A DNA stretch of 64,000 bases from Ischnura elegans (GCF_921293095.1 NC_060251.1:100054566-100118565), one strand, 5' to 3'; shown: positions 1 through 11,589, counted from the first letter of the stretch. Program-made: numbers and translations. Notes: a model not told the origin generated them from the letters alone.

Positions 1-1336
1 TTCAGAAGTTGAATGGAGAGTTCGTAAGATCTAGTTTGTAATCTCCATGCTGCCTAGTGGTTTCCTCTTCGTTGTTTGAGTGGAAAAAATAATGTTATCC
101 TAGCAGATAAAGACTTATACAATTATAATGCTAAGAAGTTTGAACTAAATTAGTCTTCGATAACAGGATTAATTCAACTTTCGTGGGAACGAAGTGAATA
201 GCAACAGAGGAATCATTCTTAAAGAAATGCCTCGGATCAGATGCAAAGAATGAATTATAATAAAATGGCATATTTTTAATTTCCAATGATAGAAAATACT
301 TAATATTAAGCTTTAAATTATTATATGAGAAATTAAACAAATAGCTTATTGATTTTTGCAACATTTAAGCGATAGTAGATTTTATGACATAATTCTAACA
401 TTTTAATTTTCTTCAAGAATTTTTCCTCTTTTTCATTCCATCATTTCCTTAATCGTCGCACAAACATGCCTTTATGAAATTGAATCTTAAGATGACCAAT
501 ATGTAAAAAGTTATTGCTCATACGAATACTCCCATATCATGTAATTACCTGTTGTCCCTCAAGATATCAAATTTGGGTAGTATTAATAGGTTAGCTCAGA
601 ATTTGAACAAAATTTTGCAAAAAAATATTTTTCTAAACATTAGCTTAATTTCATGCATCTGCCAAATATCTGTAACTTTAGTTACATATTCTCTTTACCA
701 TTTTATAAATCTATCGTTAAAATTGATTTTCAACTCGCTTAATAGCTTCCCTATTTAAATAGTGTATTTTAAAATAAACTTGTGGTTCCCGCCATTCTAA
801 TTCCTTGCTTAAATTCTAATTCAAAGCTCGTTCAATGGATTTTTTTTCTTTCTATTTACTTTCTATTTAAGAACCAACTGAATATTTTTTTAAAATTCAA
901 TTTCTACACATTCGAACATGAAATTGAAATTTTCAAAACAGTTCATAAATGCGTCAGCGTATAATATTTTTTCCGGAAAATTTCTCCGGTGTATGGCATA
1001 GGGTCCCCAGGTAAGGAAAAACATACGCTAGGCGAACAAAATAAGCCAACGAATAAATAAAACGCTGCGACCTGATTTTAAGAACTAGAAATCATTTATA
1101 TTATAAAATTTTAATTATAAATACAATTTCATTTAAATTTGTATAGCCTAACTCTGAGGAAGGAGGATTTATACCACCGAAAATTTAGTTCAGTGAGTGT
1201 TTTTTAAATCTTTTTGTGTCCTATGTTTCTGCCAAACCTGGGATATTTTAATGTTATTTACCTCGTCGAGGAACAATTCGAAGTTTCTGAATAATATTAA
1301 AAATGCATAAATATTATATTGAAATATGTAATCCAT
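1..1336. other. AT-rich sequence, nothing recognised
   Basis: The stretch before the first LINE copy is AT-rich with only short, low-complexity open frames on both strands. No repeat pair, RNA gene or protein motif was recognised. Confidence 0.6.
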
Positions 1337-1929
1337 ATATATCGCAAAAACTGATAGAGGTGGATGAATTCTGTTATTTGGGAAGCAAGATAACTAGTAA
1401 CGGGAGAAGCAAGAAAGAAATTATCAGCAGAATAGCCCAGGCGAAGAGAGCATTCCACCAAAAGAGAGACCTGCTTACAGCGGGAAACTTAAATATGGAA
1501 GTAAAGAAACAATTCATAAGAACCTACATCTGGAGTATGCTCCTATGCGGAAGTGAGGCATGGACAATGACCGCAGCGGAGAAAGCAAGGATAGAGTCCT
1601 TTGAAATGTGGTGCTACAGAAGAATGATGAAAATCAAATGGATTGACCGAGTTAGTAACGAGGAAGTCTTAAGAAGGGTAGGAGAGAAGAGAAGCCTCAT
1701 GAAAACCTTAATAAGAAGACGGAACAACCTTATAGGCCACATCTTGAGACATGATGGCCTGATGAAGACAATCGTCGAAGGACAAGTGGAAGACAAGAAC
1801 GGAAAAGGAAGACCTCGAACAAAATATATGGAACAAGTAAAGAGAGATGTGAAAGAGAAGAAATACGTAGGTGTGAAAAGATTAGCTGATAGGAGAACTG
1901 AGTGGAGAGCTGCGTCAAACCAATCCTAG
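1303..1929 (+). pseudogene. LINE reverse-transcriptase C-terminal fragment (copy 1, 5'-truncated)
   Basis: This open frame encodes the last part of a non-LTR retrotransposon polyprotein, downstream of the reverse-transcriptase catalytic core. The recognisable blocks are FCYLGSKITSNGRSKKE near residue 23, the LLCGSEAWTM block near residue 80, EMWCYRRMMKIKW near residue 100, the NNLIGHILRHDG block near residue 140, and the terminal KRLADRR..WRAASNQS. This order matches the C-terminus of RTE/BovB-like LINEs and arthropod 'endonuclease-reverse transcriptase' proteins; the RTE assignment is an inference. The endonuclease and the catalytic YxDD region are missing, so the copy cannot move itself. 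The first 15 or so residues come from flanking DNA, because the element seems to begin near 1347. The frame is otherwise intact, suggesting a fairly recent insertion. Confidence 0.85.
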
Positions 1930-1950
1930 GATTGTTGAGCAGTGATGATG
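1347..1950 (+). mobile_element. 5'-truncated RTE-like LINE insertion, copy 1
   Basis: The insertion holds the LINE C-terminal frame, the palindrome CAATCCTAGGATTG at 1921-1934 that spans the stop codon, and a short TGATGATGAT tail instead of poly-A, as is usual for RTE-type elements. A candidate target-site duplication, atatatcgca at 1337-1346 and atatttcgca at 1951-1960, matches at 9 of 10 positions and sets the borders. The left border is less certain than the right. Confidence 0.7.
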
Positions 1951-1960
1951 ATATTTCGCA

Positions 1961-3527
1961 TTGGAACTTGATCAACGGCATGTTCACAATTTTAATCGCT
2001 TAGTTCCCTCTATGAATTTGTATAAATAAGTCAAAAAGACTTGACGGCAAAGTTAATATTTTCAAACTAAAGGAATTTAGGTACAGATAAAATGAGTGAC
2101 ATTGAAATGAAAAGTATGTGAGGGTATGAAGGCAAAGAAATAAATCCGAAATAGTGATGACAAAGAGTAATTATTTGGTCGTTCAGAAGAGTTAACCCAC
2201 GTTCTTGCCATTATTTTTCTTCTCTATCCGATTAGCATGGGGAGATTGTGGCTGAAGAACGCTAGAGGCACTTTCTTGAGGCTTTAAAAGGGAAATTCTG
2301 GAAGAATTTCTGAATTCATTTGAAACTTTCAGGCAACTCTACGGTTAGCTGAAGGTGATATATAAATGAGACCCCACTACAACTTCCCAGAATCCCAACC
2401 ATGTTTAAGATCGATGGCATATACTTGAGGGAAGAGAATCCTCACCTTAGGTTAAAAACTGTAATGAAATTTCACATCCAAATTTTGAGAATTAATTTTC
2501 AAGTTCAAAAGTTCAAGAAGAACTTGCTCAATTAATAATTCTTAAAATTAGCATATTCTGCCAGACCTATGCAAAGGGGAAGCTTTCTTTCCCGAATCAT
2601 ATATTATTTAATCTCGGCTGAAAAGCGGCTTGGCTGTTAACTGTATTGACATATTAGGAGAATTAGGAGTCCGACCATAGCCAAAACATCACTTGTTTTC
2701 GGATAGAGGATTTTTCTCGAATAATATCAAGTAGCATAATATATCAGCATTAAATGTGTACCTATAATATCATATGGATTGTACAGAGCGCATAAAATGG
2801 CAGCAGAAGAAGATTTAATCGCAATGGAATATTTTTTGCGCTATTTATTGCATTGATAAAAATTTAAAATGTAAAAATTCCCATTCAAATTAATTGTTAT
2901 TCCTGCAGGCAAAAACGCCATTTATTTTAGCTCTCGTTCACCAATATATGCTGAAGTTTAAATGTGAAAACACACGAATGAGAAATAACAATTCCATTTC
3001 ATTACATAATCAATAACTCCAAGAAATAATTAAGTACTTAGCCTGACGTCAGTGTTGGAAATGTAAAAAAAAAGAAATAAATCATTTTAATTATTTTCAC
3101 AGACTACCTTCAAGTCATTACAAGAATAATAATTCCCTCAAATTGAAAATAAACTAATATTTAAAAAATATAGCTGCTACATGTGCCGAAATCGACCATC
3201 CCATTTCTGCTGTATTATGATACTTAAATATTTTTGCTACGGTTTATTTACAATTTGGCTGGCACATAGGAGGAATTTATTTGTAGTTTAAGTTTTACGA
3301 AAATTTGTAAAATTTCCCCAAATATTTTAAAGAATAAGGGATGGAATGCAAAAGAGTAAAAAATATATCAAGGATTAAACTCACCATGAAAAAATCATTT
3401 AGTTATCGTCAGAGGGGATATTCACGACAATGGCTTTCTAAGGACGACCACTGTCTCCTATGCGACAGGATGGACATGAGACGTCAGCTCAATGTCAAGT
3501 TAACGTAGTTGGAACTAGCGATGGATG
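1961..3527. other. AT-rich sequence, nothing recognised
   Basis: Unique-looking AT-rich DNA between the first LINE copy and the tRNA-like SINE head. Only short open frames are present and no repeat was recognised. Confidence 0.6.
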
Positions 3528-3640
3528 AGGATAGCTTAGCGGTGTACTGGTAGTATATTTGACCTGAAATTGGGAGATTCGGGTACGAATCTCGGCTAAT
3601 GATTGTTTTCAGTTTAATTTTTACAGTTACATAATTACCC
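3528..3640 (+). mobile_element. tRNA-derived SINE-like head
   Basis: The segment has an A-box-like stretch (GGATAGCTTAGCGGTGTACT) followed at normal tRNA spacing by a B-box-like GGGTACGAATCTC ending near 3595. No acceptor stem pairs with its 3' end, so this is a SINE promoter relic and not a tRNA gene. The stretch GGGAGATTCGGGTACGAATC resembles the heads of the minus-strand SINEs near 14.0 kb and 60.2 kb. The GC-rich tandem repeat starts just downstream. Confidence 0.5.
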
Positions 3641-4320
3641 AAGGATATACATTGATGGGGGCTCAGGGGAGCCTTACGAGGACACAACGCACCGGGGCCG
3701 GGACTCAGCAATCGTGCTGATTCGCCCGACCACCCGGTGAGGGGGAGGAATGGGAAATGAACAAGGAAAGAGGCGCCGCCGCGATAGGAGCCCGACGACA
3801 CCTCTGGGATAGGGAAAGGGTTGTAATGAGTGTGACGGGGTAAAACACCTTACCGCCATAGAAGCGGAAAGGTCACACTTGCTTACTAGTGACAACAGAC
3901 ATCAGCCATTAATGCGATTTTGGAGGATTTTCCAATAAAGGGAAAAATCCATCGATCAAATCGTTGGATACCCAGGGATATACAGTGGAAACGAGACTCC
4001 AGGGTAGGCTCGCAAGGTTACACTCCTGGGGCAGGGACTGTAAGCGCGAGCTTTTCTCTTCTGCACCCAGAAGGGGAGAGGACGGGAAGGAGAAAGGAAG
4101 GAGGCGCCGCCGCGATAGGAGCCCAACGACGCGTCCTGGAAGTGGATTGGGAAGGAAGGGAAGGGACGAGGAATCCCGCACCGTCACAGAGGCGGGCTGG
4201 TCCTACCCAAGCGAAACCAGACAAAGCCATTAATGTTCTAACGATCTTGGAGGACCATCTATGAGGAGGAAGGATCCAACGATCAAATCGTTAGATCCCA
4301 GGGCTGTACACCAAGTATGA
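3637..4320. repeat. GC-rich tandem repeat, about 330-bp unit, two units plus the start of a third
   Basis: Two diverged direct units lie head to tail. Shared landmarks recur with an offset of 321-333 bp: acccarggatatac at 3637 and 3970, aggcgccgcc at 3771 and 4102, gccattaatg at 3905 and 4226, gatcaaatcgtt at 3954 and 4281. A third unit appears to start near 4296 and is cut short. GC content is far above the neighbouring DNA. Several open frames cross the array on both strands, but they follow the repeat and not a protein, so I read it as satellite-like or tandem element DNA. Confidence 0.75.
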
Positions 4321-4321
4321 A

Positions 4322-4528
4322 GGCGGCCATGAAAAAAATATTTTGCCTAATCTGGAATCAATCGCAGATCTCCGGATTTCTGGTCAGGCGTGTTTGCCAA
4401 CTACACCACCAAGCTTAACGGCTGTAATTTTTCCGGTCGAACGTCATCCTTGGTGTATATAACTTTGCAACCCTTGCCCGTGACTGCATACAAAGTCGTT
4501 TGTTTCATACAGTGCTTTGGAACAAACA
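4322..4528 (-). mobile_element. SINE-like repeat, family A copy 1
   Basis: On the minus strand a tRNA-like head lies at about 4415-4343, with GCTTGGTGGTGTAGTTGGC as A-box region and GCGATTGATTCC as a decayed B-box. It is preceded by a block containing CTTTGTATGCAGTCACG and AGTTATATAC.CCAAGGAT. The same two blocks, in the same order and strand, recur at 13.82-14.03 kb. Both copies end in an A/T-rich run followed by CATGG. Confidence 0.6.
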
Positions 4529-5815
4529 CAAAACATGCACGACGCACCCTATAGGTACATAATTGTAAATAAGAGGGCAGTGGGGGGGCATTATTCACAG
4601 CTTTGATGTATAGACGGATGTTACATTCCAAAAATTCCCGACTAGAACCAGGCAATGGCAACGGAAGATCTCTTACGCATTAATGAGACAAATTTAAATC
4701 CTGACATTACCTGTAAACTTATAATTATGACTTTACATTCGACAATGAAACGGAGAATGTTTGATATAATAAAAGCTTCCTACTGCAGATTACTTTTTTG
4801 AATACCTATTTTCAAAGTCAACGAATCTCTTATACTGTTACATGACTGACCTTATATGTCTTATACAAAGTGACCATACGTCCCAGTTTACCCGGGGGAG
4901 TCCCATTTTCAGAACGCTTGTCCCGGTGTCCCCGCGATGTTCCCCGGGACAGGCAAATGTCCTGGTTTTTGACTTGCATTTGTGTGAAATACTGAAACTT
5001 TTATTTTGCGTCCTTTTACAAATCTGTTTCCCTGACAAAAAACAACAAAAAAATAATAAATAATTATGCCACTAATGGTGCTAGTATCTAACTGTCTCTA
5101 TCCTGATACTGGAATTGAAAGAATATGGAGGGGGAGGGGGAAAAACTGGTATTCGACATTTACGACGTTAGTGTCTTTTTTGTGATTTCTACATGCAGTT
5201 AACCGTAAACAACACAATAAAGTGAACGTTTGAAAGTCTCCCATAGTTTAATCACCTGACCATTTTAAAGGGTAATGTTTAAAATTTAAATACCCTACCC
5301 CAAAAAGTTCGCGCGCGAAAATGCTATGGTACGCTTTGTGTTCCGCTTTGTCCCTTCCAAGATATGGCCACTTTATCTTATATCCATGAGTCTGCCTTTG
5401 ATTGAGTAGAGAGGAGTAAATTCAGGGTCAAGTACAACTAACATGAGCAGTTGGATCACAAAATAGAAGCTTTTATAGTGGTTAAATGTTATGAAACATT
5501 TAAAGTAATGTTTGAGTCACGATCCCAAATTTTAGAAAAATAACTTTTCCGACCACTCTTGCGAAGTAATTGCAAAAATATGTGCCTCATTGTTACCATA
5601 AAAGTTTTATAAATCTGAAGTGATTTGAAAATTCTCAGATATACCACTTTAGTAACAGCCATGCGAAGAATACATTTGAACATCAATTCATAAATGATAA
5701 GGATTACGCTAATTATGGTCCTCTTTTTCTCTATGTGTAGTCATTTTTGCAGATATTTTTCCCCTTAGTATTTGCCGACAATAAAAAACAAATATGAGAC
5801 GAAAAATCATTGATA
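4529..5815. other. Mostly unrecognised sequence
   Basis: AT-rich DNA with no gene. One GC-rich, CCCGG-rich segment near 4.87-4.98 kb is listed separately. Confidence 0.55.
4868..4978 (+). repeat. CCCGG-rich interspersed repeat fragment
   Basis: A short segment starts with gaccatacgtcccagttta and then carries several near-copies of TCCC(C)GG in both orientations (cccgggggagtccc, gtcccggtgtcccc, ccccgggac). Such 'gaccatacgtccc' segments resemble the ends of some interspersed DNA transposons, but I found no matching second end, so the class is open. Confidence 0.3.
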
Positions 5816-5933
5816 ACACAGGTCAACAGTGGTTTTGGTGCCGGAGCTTTTAAAGCTGATTCCAAGTATAATTGCGGTGCTGAATCCAAATATGATATTA
5901 GTTTTTTCCTATCAGCTCTAGTTTTCAAGATAC
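5816..5933 (+). repeat. Left terminal inverted repeat of the unknown element
   Basis: This is the inverted partner of 8246-8373, roughly 75-80% identical by eye, with a 20-base identical core covering GGTGCTGAATCCAAATATGA. The poly-A/T spacers differ in length between the arms. Confidence 0.75.
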
Positions 5934-6146
5934 AGATATGTTGTTACTTACGTAAAAAAATGTTCAATATGATGATATTACATAAATGATAAAACCCACA
6001 AAATATAAAGACTTGATTTATTTATAGGAATGTTAAATCACCTACAATTACAATAGTTTTACAATACAATTTAATACAAATAGTAACATTTTTCACTGAA
6101 ATAAAACAATTTAAAGAAAAAAAAGACGTAAAAACGTCACTCAACA

Positions 6147-7802
6147 CTACGGAAGCTCCTTTTGCGCGATTTTCTTGCGTGCACTTTGTTAAAACAGTCT
6201 CGTTTAAAGCACCAGCAGTAATCTGCCATCATATATTTACCTTCCTTGGTAGCGATCTTACATTATTTTGATTTCCTGGTGAAATCATTCGCCTTGTTTT
6301 TCACTTGTGTCGCCTAAATTTTCAGGAAAACAGTCTAAGTGACTGTGTATAGTGAACTTTTATGCTAATATTACATCCAAGTGGTTTAAAGTTAGTGAGC
6401 ATATTGTTTACCAGCTCAAGATAATTTCTCTCGCTTGTGATTTCCCAGAAAAAAATTAATTACCTCAACAAATGAAAGCCAACTGTTTTTTTAAATCTCA
6501 TTCAATGGCTTGACAAAAGCAGTTTTGTGGCCCATCTGTGTCTGATTTGTGGCCCATCAAAACTACCAGCTTTAAGTTTTTCTATACTTATCTGCGGCAT
6601 TTTTATTCTTATGTAGCCGAAGCATGGTTCATCCTTGTCAAGAACCTTTACAAATTGCTTCATTAAGCCTAGTTTAACATGAAGGGGCGGTAAGGTGATT
6701 TTCTCCCGTTCACCAAAGACTTAGCAATAATGTTTTTACCCAATAATTAAGTTTTCTCCTTTTGACCACTCCTTAATCCAGTGGTTTGTCTGTCCCTGCT
6801 AGCACAGAGGCACCAGAAACAAGGATATTTTGTGTTGCTAAATTGCTGCCCAAGAAGAAAGTTCACCAATTTTAAATCTACACAAATCACCTAGCGATGT
6901 CCCTAGTATTTTATCTTCTGTAAGGCCAATACTATTGTATCATATTCTTCTTTCGTTTCAGTTGAATGAGCGATTGGTATTGAGCCAAAGTTGTTAACAT
7001 TGTGAAGAACACATTTTAAACTACGCTTGGTGCTATCAATGAACAAACGCTTATCACTAGCTTCATATTGCGGTAGTCCCATTCCTTTCAGAAGACCTCT
7101 AACGTCTAAACAAAATGTAAGAGTGTCTTCTTGAGTAAAAAAGGGTAGCAGATCCTTTTCAATTGTGGGATAAAAATTAATTTTTTGTACCTTGTTCCAT
7201 TAAATTCTTTTCATGCATCCTTGAAGCTAGTAGTTCAGATGCTTCCTTCGGTAAGTTCAATTCTCTAACAAGTGTGCTTAGTTCATCTTGATTGATGTTG
7301 AGGATTTGTTGATACTGCCTCGTAGTCACTGCCACTATCGTCAATAGAATCAGGCTCATATTTATCCTCACATACATCACGTAATGTCTGAAATATTAGG
7401 ATCGGGATTTCTTCTGAATGGGGTACCGGGTGTCTAGCTGAAGGAAAATCTGGATATTTCCATTTGTGGCGATTGTTTCGATTAATTCCCGAAACATTTA
7501 CCATGCAAAAATAACAGTCGTTAATATGGTTTGTAGGTTCTCTCCAAACCATTTGTCACACCAAACTTTAAACTTTTCCTTTTTCCTGTAGTTCAATACC
7601 GCTGATGTTCTGTACATGTTTTACACACAACATGCGGTGCCTACTTTTTACCTTGGTCACCAAGCTGAACACCAAAATATCCTAGGCATGCACGTTTCAC
7701 AAAGTCTGTAATGTTTTTCCTATTTTCTTTTAAAGTATATTCCCCACAAATGTAACAAAACACATCACAATGATTTACACAGCTTCTTCGAATTGAGCTC
7801 AT
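6147..7802 (-). pseudogene. Broken gene of an arthropod repeat-protein family, likely the element's transposase
   Basis: Reading the minus strand in shifting frames from an ATG at 7802 gives an almost continuous match to a family I know from many arthropod genomes only as 'uncharacterized protein'. Visible blocks in order: a cysteine-pair N-terminus (FCYICGEY, then CKTC, near 7.75-7.63 kb), MVWREPTNHINDCYFC (7552), LNLPKEASELLASRMHEKNL (near 7250), LFIDSTKRSLKCVL (near 7040), VDLKLVNFLLGQQ then YPCFWCL (near 6870), LPPLHVKLGLMKQFVK (near 6690), HSHLDCFPENLGD (near 6340) and RYQGR (near 6240). The frame is broken by several stops and frameshifts, so this is a pseudogene. The paired Cys motifs suggest zinc binding; a transposase role is inferred from the flanking TIRs. 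Confidence 0.75.
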
Positions 7803-8245
7803 TTTTAGAGGCTACTTTACAAAAACTTTGAGAATTTGACCATTTGTTTTCGGAAATCCCCTTACTGCTTACTTACTCCCGCCTCTCCATTTTCAAAGAC
7901 ACACTCTCTCTTTACCCTATACCCCCTTTTTTACTCTTCTCCACTTATCTGTGATTCTTCCCGCGTGTCATTGTTCTACAGTTATGACTAAGGTCCTTTT
8001 CCTCCGTGGGTTTCCCACATCCCTTAGTTGTATCTTTTCCCACTGCCTCAGCTCTGTGCGCCTGTCTCCCCCTTCTTCAAACACGCCAAATCCTCCCCAA
8101 CCCCTTTCTCAAAGGTATAAAGGTGATTTTCAAAGTAAATACTGCAGAGTGATTATGAATTAGTTTATTTATAGATTGATTTAAAATTGAAAAATATTTT
8201 CTGAAATATATCAAAAATTTGAAAGAATATAATCATAAATGCACC

Positions 8246-8373
8246 GTATCTAAAAAAGTAGAGCTGTTACATAAAAACGGATATCATATTTGGATTCAGC
8301 ACCACTAATATTGTTAATATCAGCTCAAAAACTCCCGGCACCAAAAAAAAAGTTTTTTTTTGTTGGCCTGTGT
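8246..8373 (-). repeat. Right terminal inverted repeat of the unknown element
   Basis: Inverted partner of 5816-5933. It includes runs of A and T between the ACACAGG end and the GGTGCCGG block that make it slightly longer than the left arm. Confidence 0.75.
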
Positions 8374-9558
8374 AATCCATGTGAATTTTATGAATGACAG
8401 TAAAGGATATGAAGTTAAGGCAAAGGAGGATCTCTTTGCACAAAAGTTTGCTCCTTATGGATACATTATGTATCAATTCTTATTATTAAGTCATAACTGA
8501 CGATATTAATATAATAAACATAATTTTCGGGCATTGATTTTGCTAGTAATCCAGTCAGATTTATCACATTCATATTGCTAGAAACGATATGTCTCCCAGT
8601 ACTAAGTAAACGTTTTCAAGCCTTTCAGTTATCGCTCGCATTTATAAGCATTTGTACTGCATACTAATTACAAGGATTATTTGTACATTGCAATGTTCTA
8701 TATGCATCGCCAGATGTATCAAAGAGGTAAGCACAGATAACCAATTAGGCATACAAACTGAAAATTGAGCTCACAAACTCAATTACAATCGCAAAGAAAC
8801 GGCTGTGAGCAACGCTGGTTGACACCAGTCAATCGTTTGCATGATTACAAGTTTTTCCTTCCTTGCAATTGGAGTTTGAATTCTAGTGGGTACATCATTA
8901 CTAGGGATTTAGTTCGAATAGAGTAGCCCTATTTGCAGGGCTGTTTACGTGAAGCAGTGAATTCTCCTAGTTGGGTGTTTTGGAGCAGGATTACCGTGTT
9001 TAGCGTTCAATTAGTAGTGAAAGAGGAATGATGTATTCAGAAACATTAGACGCGCATATGAATTCCCTGAAAAGTCCACAGGATTTCCTTTTATTTAGAA
9101 ATGAGAGTAATCAAAAAGACGCATATATTAAAAACTATCCCATCAACACACAACTAAATTATAACTCAGATACCTTAAAGTAATTTACTGTATCCAGTAA
9201 GCCTTACGAGTGATAATAATTCCAACTTGTAGAGTTTACAGTAAGAAATAGCATTCTTAAGGGAAAATAAGAACAGCTTTAAACTGTATCTCCTTTGAAG
9301 TTTTGTCTTAAAATTGGCTGGTGCCTGAGGGTTTCCTCAACACTTGATCCGGGTGTTTAGAAAGTTATTTTTGCTAGCATTCGAAAAACGAGGAAGGTCT
9401 TTATAATGAGACGCTGAACATTAATTAAATATCATCATTATGCAAATAGGTACAGGAAAGACAGGTTAATACTTAAATGCTAACTTCGGTTTTACGCAAA
9501 AAAATCAACTAGATCCAACGTGGCGACCAAGATAAGTAATTACGGTTTCGTTAAAGTA
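8374..9558. other. AT-rich sequence, nothing recognised
   Basis: No gene, repeat pair or RNA motif was identified between the unknown element and the inverted-repeat arm at 9559. Confidence 0.55.
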
Positions 9559-9642
9559 CGTTTAATAAGAATTATTTTTAAAATTGTTTTATTAACTTCA
9601 TCAAAAAAATCCTTTGAGGCATGCTAATCATATTTTAGTGGC
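9559..9642 (+). repeat. Inverted-repeat arm paired with 12092-12173
   Basis: The reverse complement of this segment matches 12092-12173 over about 80 bp, including the identical core atgattagcatgcctcaaag. The arms are 2.45 kb apart. They could be ends of a decayed element or two independent copies of one repeat in opposite orientation. Confidence 0.6.
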
Positions 9643-9700
9643 TTTTAGGCCTTCAATTAAATTTTTTTTAACTATGATAACTATGATAATAAGGTTTCTT

Positions 9701-9941
9701 TTAGGTTTTCATGGCTTGTCTCTGTGATGTGAATCGGAAATATTTAATATAGGCCTTGGTGCTTTCCTTACGCACGATGTGGATGAATGTTTCAAGGGAT
9801 TTCCACCTGGTGAGCTGTTCTATCATAGCCGATGTTTCATTGGCTAACTCAGCCATCGTCCTCAACGACTTCAACGACTTCGACTCAACGCCTTGAGGAG
9901 ACAGATAATCCACACATAATTTCATAGCAATTAGCCTACCT
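9701..9941 (-). CDS. Candidate 3'-terminal coding exon, product unknown
   Basis: An open frame on the minus strand follows a good splice-acceptor context: a T-rich tract ending TTTTTTGCAG, then about 80 codons to a TAA at 9701. From the acceptor it reads GRLIAMKLCVDYLSPQGVE onwards and ends TSQRQAMKT. Composition is protein-like, with mixed charged and hydrophobic residues and no low-complexity run except a short KSLKSL duplication. I do not recognise the family. No partner exon upstream on the minus strand could be identified, so this may equally be a chance frame. It is the best host-exon candidate here. Confidence 0.3.
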
Positions 9942-10264
9942 CTGCAAAAAATTTAAAGGCTTATTACTTTGAGTTGTTCCTCAAATATGCGAGGTATATT
10001 AAAAAATAAGGGCCGTTTGCATCGTTTTGGACATCCTGCCGTGTAGTCACACTTCTTCACACGCATAAAGGGATAACATAACTTAATGGACTCACTTAAC
10101 TATTAATGCTCTTGGTGCAAACCTTTTTGCTGGGATATGCTTTCACACGACGTTTTTGGGCTGCCCATGTCATAATAACCATACGGTCAATGTTGTGGAG
10201 TGGGATATAAGCTGACCCCGTGCGCGGCTTACGAAAATCGTTTTCTTTTCCATTTTATGCGGTT

Positions 10265-10345
10265 ACATATCTACATCTGCATAATACTCCGCAAGCCGCC
10301 TAAAGTGTGTGTGACAGGGCGTGTTAGGACACCAGCCGTTTAAAC
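10265..10345 (+). repeat. Interspersed repeat, family B copy 1
   Basis: The segment tatctacatctgcataatac followed by CCGCAAGCCGCCT and a GTGTGTGTGACAGGG stretch matches, in reverse complement, the segment at 23170-23227. The true ends of the repeat are not visible. Confidence 0.55.
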
Positions 10346-10995
10346 ATAAAAATGAAGAGCATTCATTAAAGTCCTTTATGGTTTTGGGGAAAAACGAATT
10401 CCTATACCTATCCGTTCGGCAAAAATCTCTCTTAATTTATCGCTTCTATCGGACCTGGAAATATAGTATGGCTCTAATATTATGTTCTCTATGTTGCTCT
10501 TAAAGATCTCCATTCTCAATTGTTCAAGCAATCTAAGGCTAGCGCGCAGCCTCCGAGTCTCCAGCGGCTCCTAGCCTTGTTCGCATAACATCTGGGTTAT
10601 CACATATGCATACCATCATCGTACCTACTTCGTTCCTTTACCTAAAAATCCTGCCGTGTGACCATGGAATCTAAGCCACAGGTTTCCCACTTTTCTGGGC
10701 AATATCCTTCCCGAGTAATGCCGGATGGACTATTAGTGATAAATAAAAGAGCACAGGAGGTGCATAAGGCTGTCCCACTCGGAGAAATCTGCCTTGACTG
10801 AACATAGGTTATCAGAATATCATATCATCTCTTTTGATGAAGCAAAAGTGGTCTCTAAGGTGCTCTTACGGGATTGCCTCCTTACGCTTACGTGTATAAT
10901 TTATCACTTCACGCACAAATCACAAAACAAAAGCAAAATTGAGTAATTTTAGGTAGTCTCGAAGGATAACCTGTTTGAGGCTAAATAATTAATTT
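10346..10995. other. Unrecognised sequence, probably partly repeat
   Basis: No coding signal is convincing. The motif cctgccgtgt occurs here and again near 10.04 kb, so part of this stretch may belong to the same repeat family as its left neighbour. Confidence 0.45.
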
Positions 10996-11036
10996 AGAAA
11001 TAATTTTTTTCACACATGAACATGCGCAATCTGTTA
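10996..11036 (+). repeat. Inverted-repeat arm paired with 12186-12225
   Basis: GAAATAATTTTTTTCAC followed by CATGCGCAATCTGTTA is repeated in reverse complement at 12186-12225 with a few mismatches. The pair is interleaved with the 9559/12092 pair and not nested in it, so the two pairs are not the ends of one simple element. Confidence 0.55.
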
Positions 11037-11589
11037 GTTGATATTTATCGATCATAGATTTGAGGATATACCAGGATATATTCATAAAGAAAGTGCCGTT
11101 TGGTTATGATTAAATATTGGCGCTCCAGAACACAGTTTTACTCCTGCTGCGCTATCTACTGAGTCATTGTGAAGCTATACCACTATTTGTTTGGTTTCAC
11201 AAGTCGTTTGCTTGCCCGTACATGCAAACAACTACGTCCACGACAATCGTTGATCCCACCAGCTGTGGTGTGCGTTATGTCATACGATTCTTGTATGCAA
11301 AAGGATTGCCGGCTGCTGATTTTCAACGGGAGTTATGCCTAGTTTATGGACCTACAGTTTCCTCTTCTTGCACTTGAAATAGTGGCTCGGTGGACGACGT
11401 TTCGAAACCGAAGGGGAACTCAGGAGCGGCATTGTCGATTGGAACAACTCCCAGGCGAAGAACTTCTATGCAGAGGGGTTAAAGAAGCTGGTGCAGCGAT
11501 AAGAAAAATGCTTAGAAGTGAACCGCGATTATGCATGGAAGTGAAGTAGGTTTCTATCTAAAAGCGCCAATAAAATGTGATTCGTATGA
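11037..11589. other. No supported feature
   Basis: Short overlapping open frames occur at 11117-11377 and 11346-11549, but they show no domain, signal or splice context that I can support. Confidence 0.5.

Larger units (their letters stand above)
5816..8373 (-). mobile_element. TIR-bounded element of unknown class, 2558 bp
   Basis: The two ends are long inverted repeats. The left arm (5816-5933) starts ACACAGGTCAACA and the right arm (8246-8373, reverse complement) starts ACACAGGCCAACA. Both continue through GGTGCCGG, AGCTGAT, then the identical block GGTGCTGAATCCAAATATGA, then CAGCTCTA and AGATAC. Homology fades at the same inner point on both arms. The space between holds a degenerate minus-strand gene. 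This is the architecture of a cut-and-paste DNA transposon. No target-site duplication was resolved at the borders, so the superfamily cannot be assigned. Confidence 0.7.

Noticed and set aside
3484..4264. Several 70-114-codon open frames on both strands
   Set aside because: They follow the GC-rich tandem repeat, overlap each other and have no recognisable protein.
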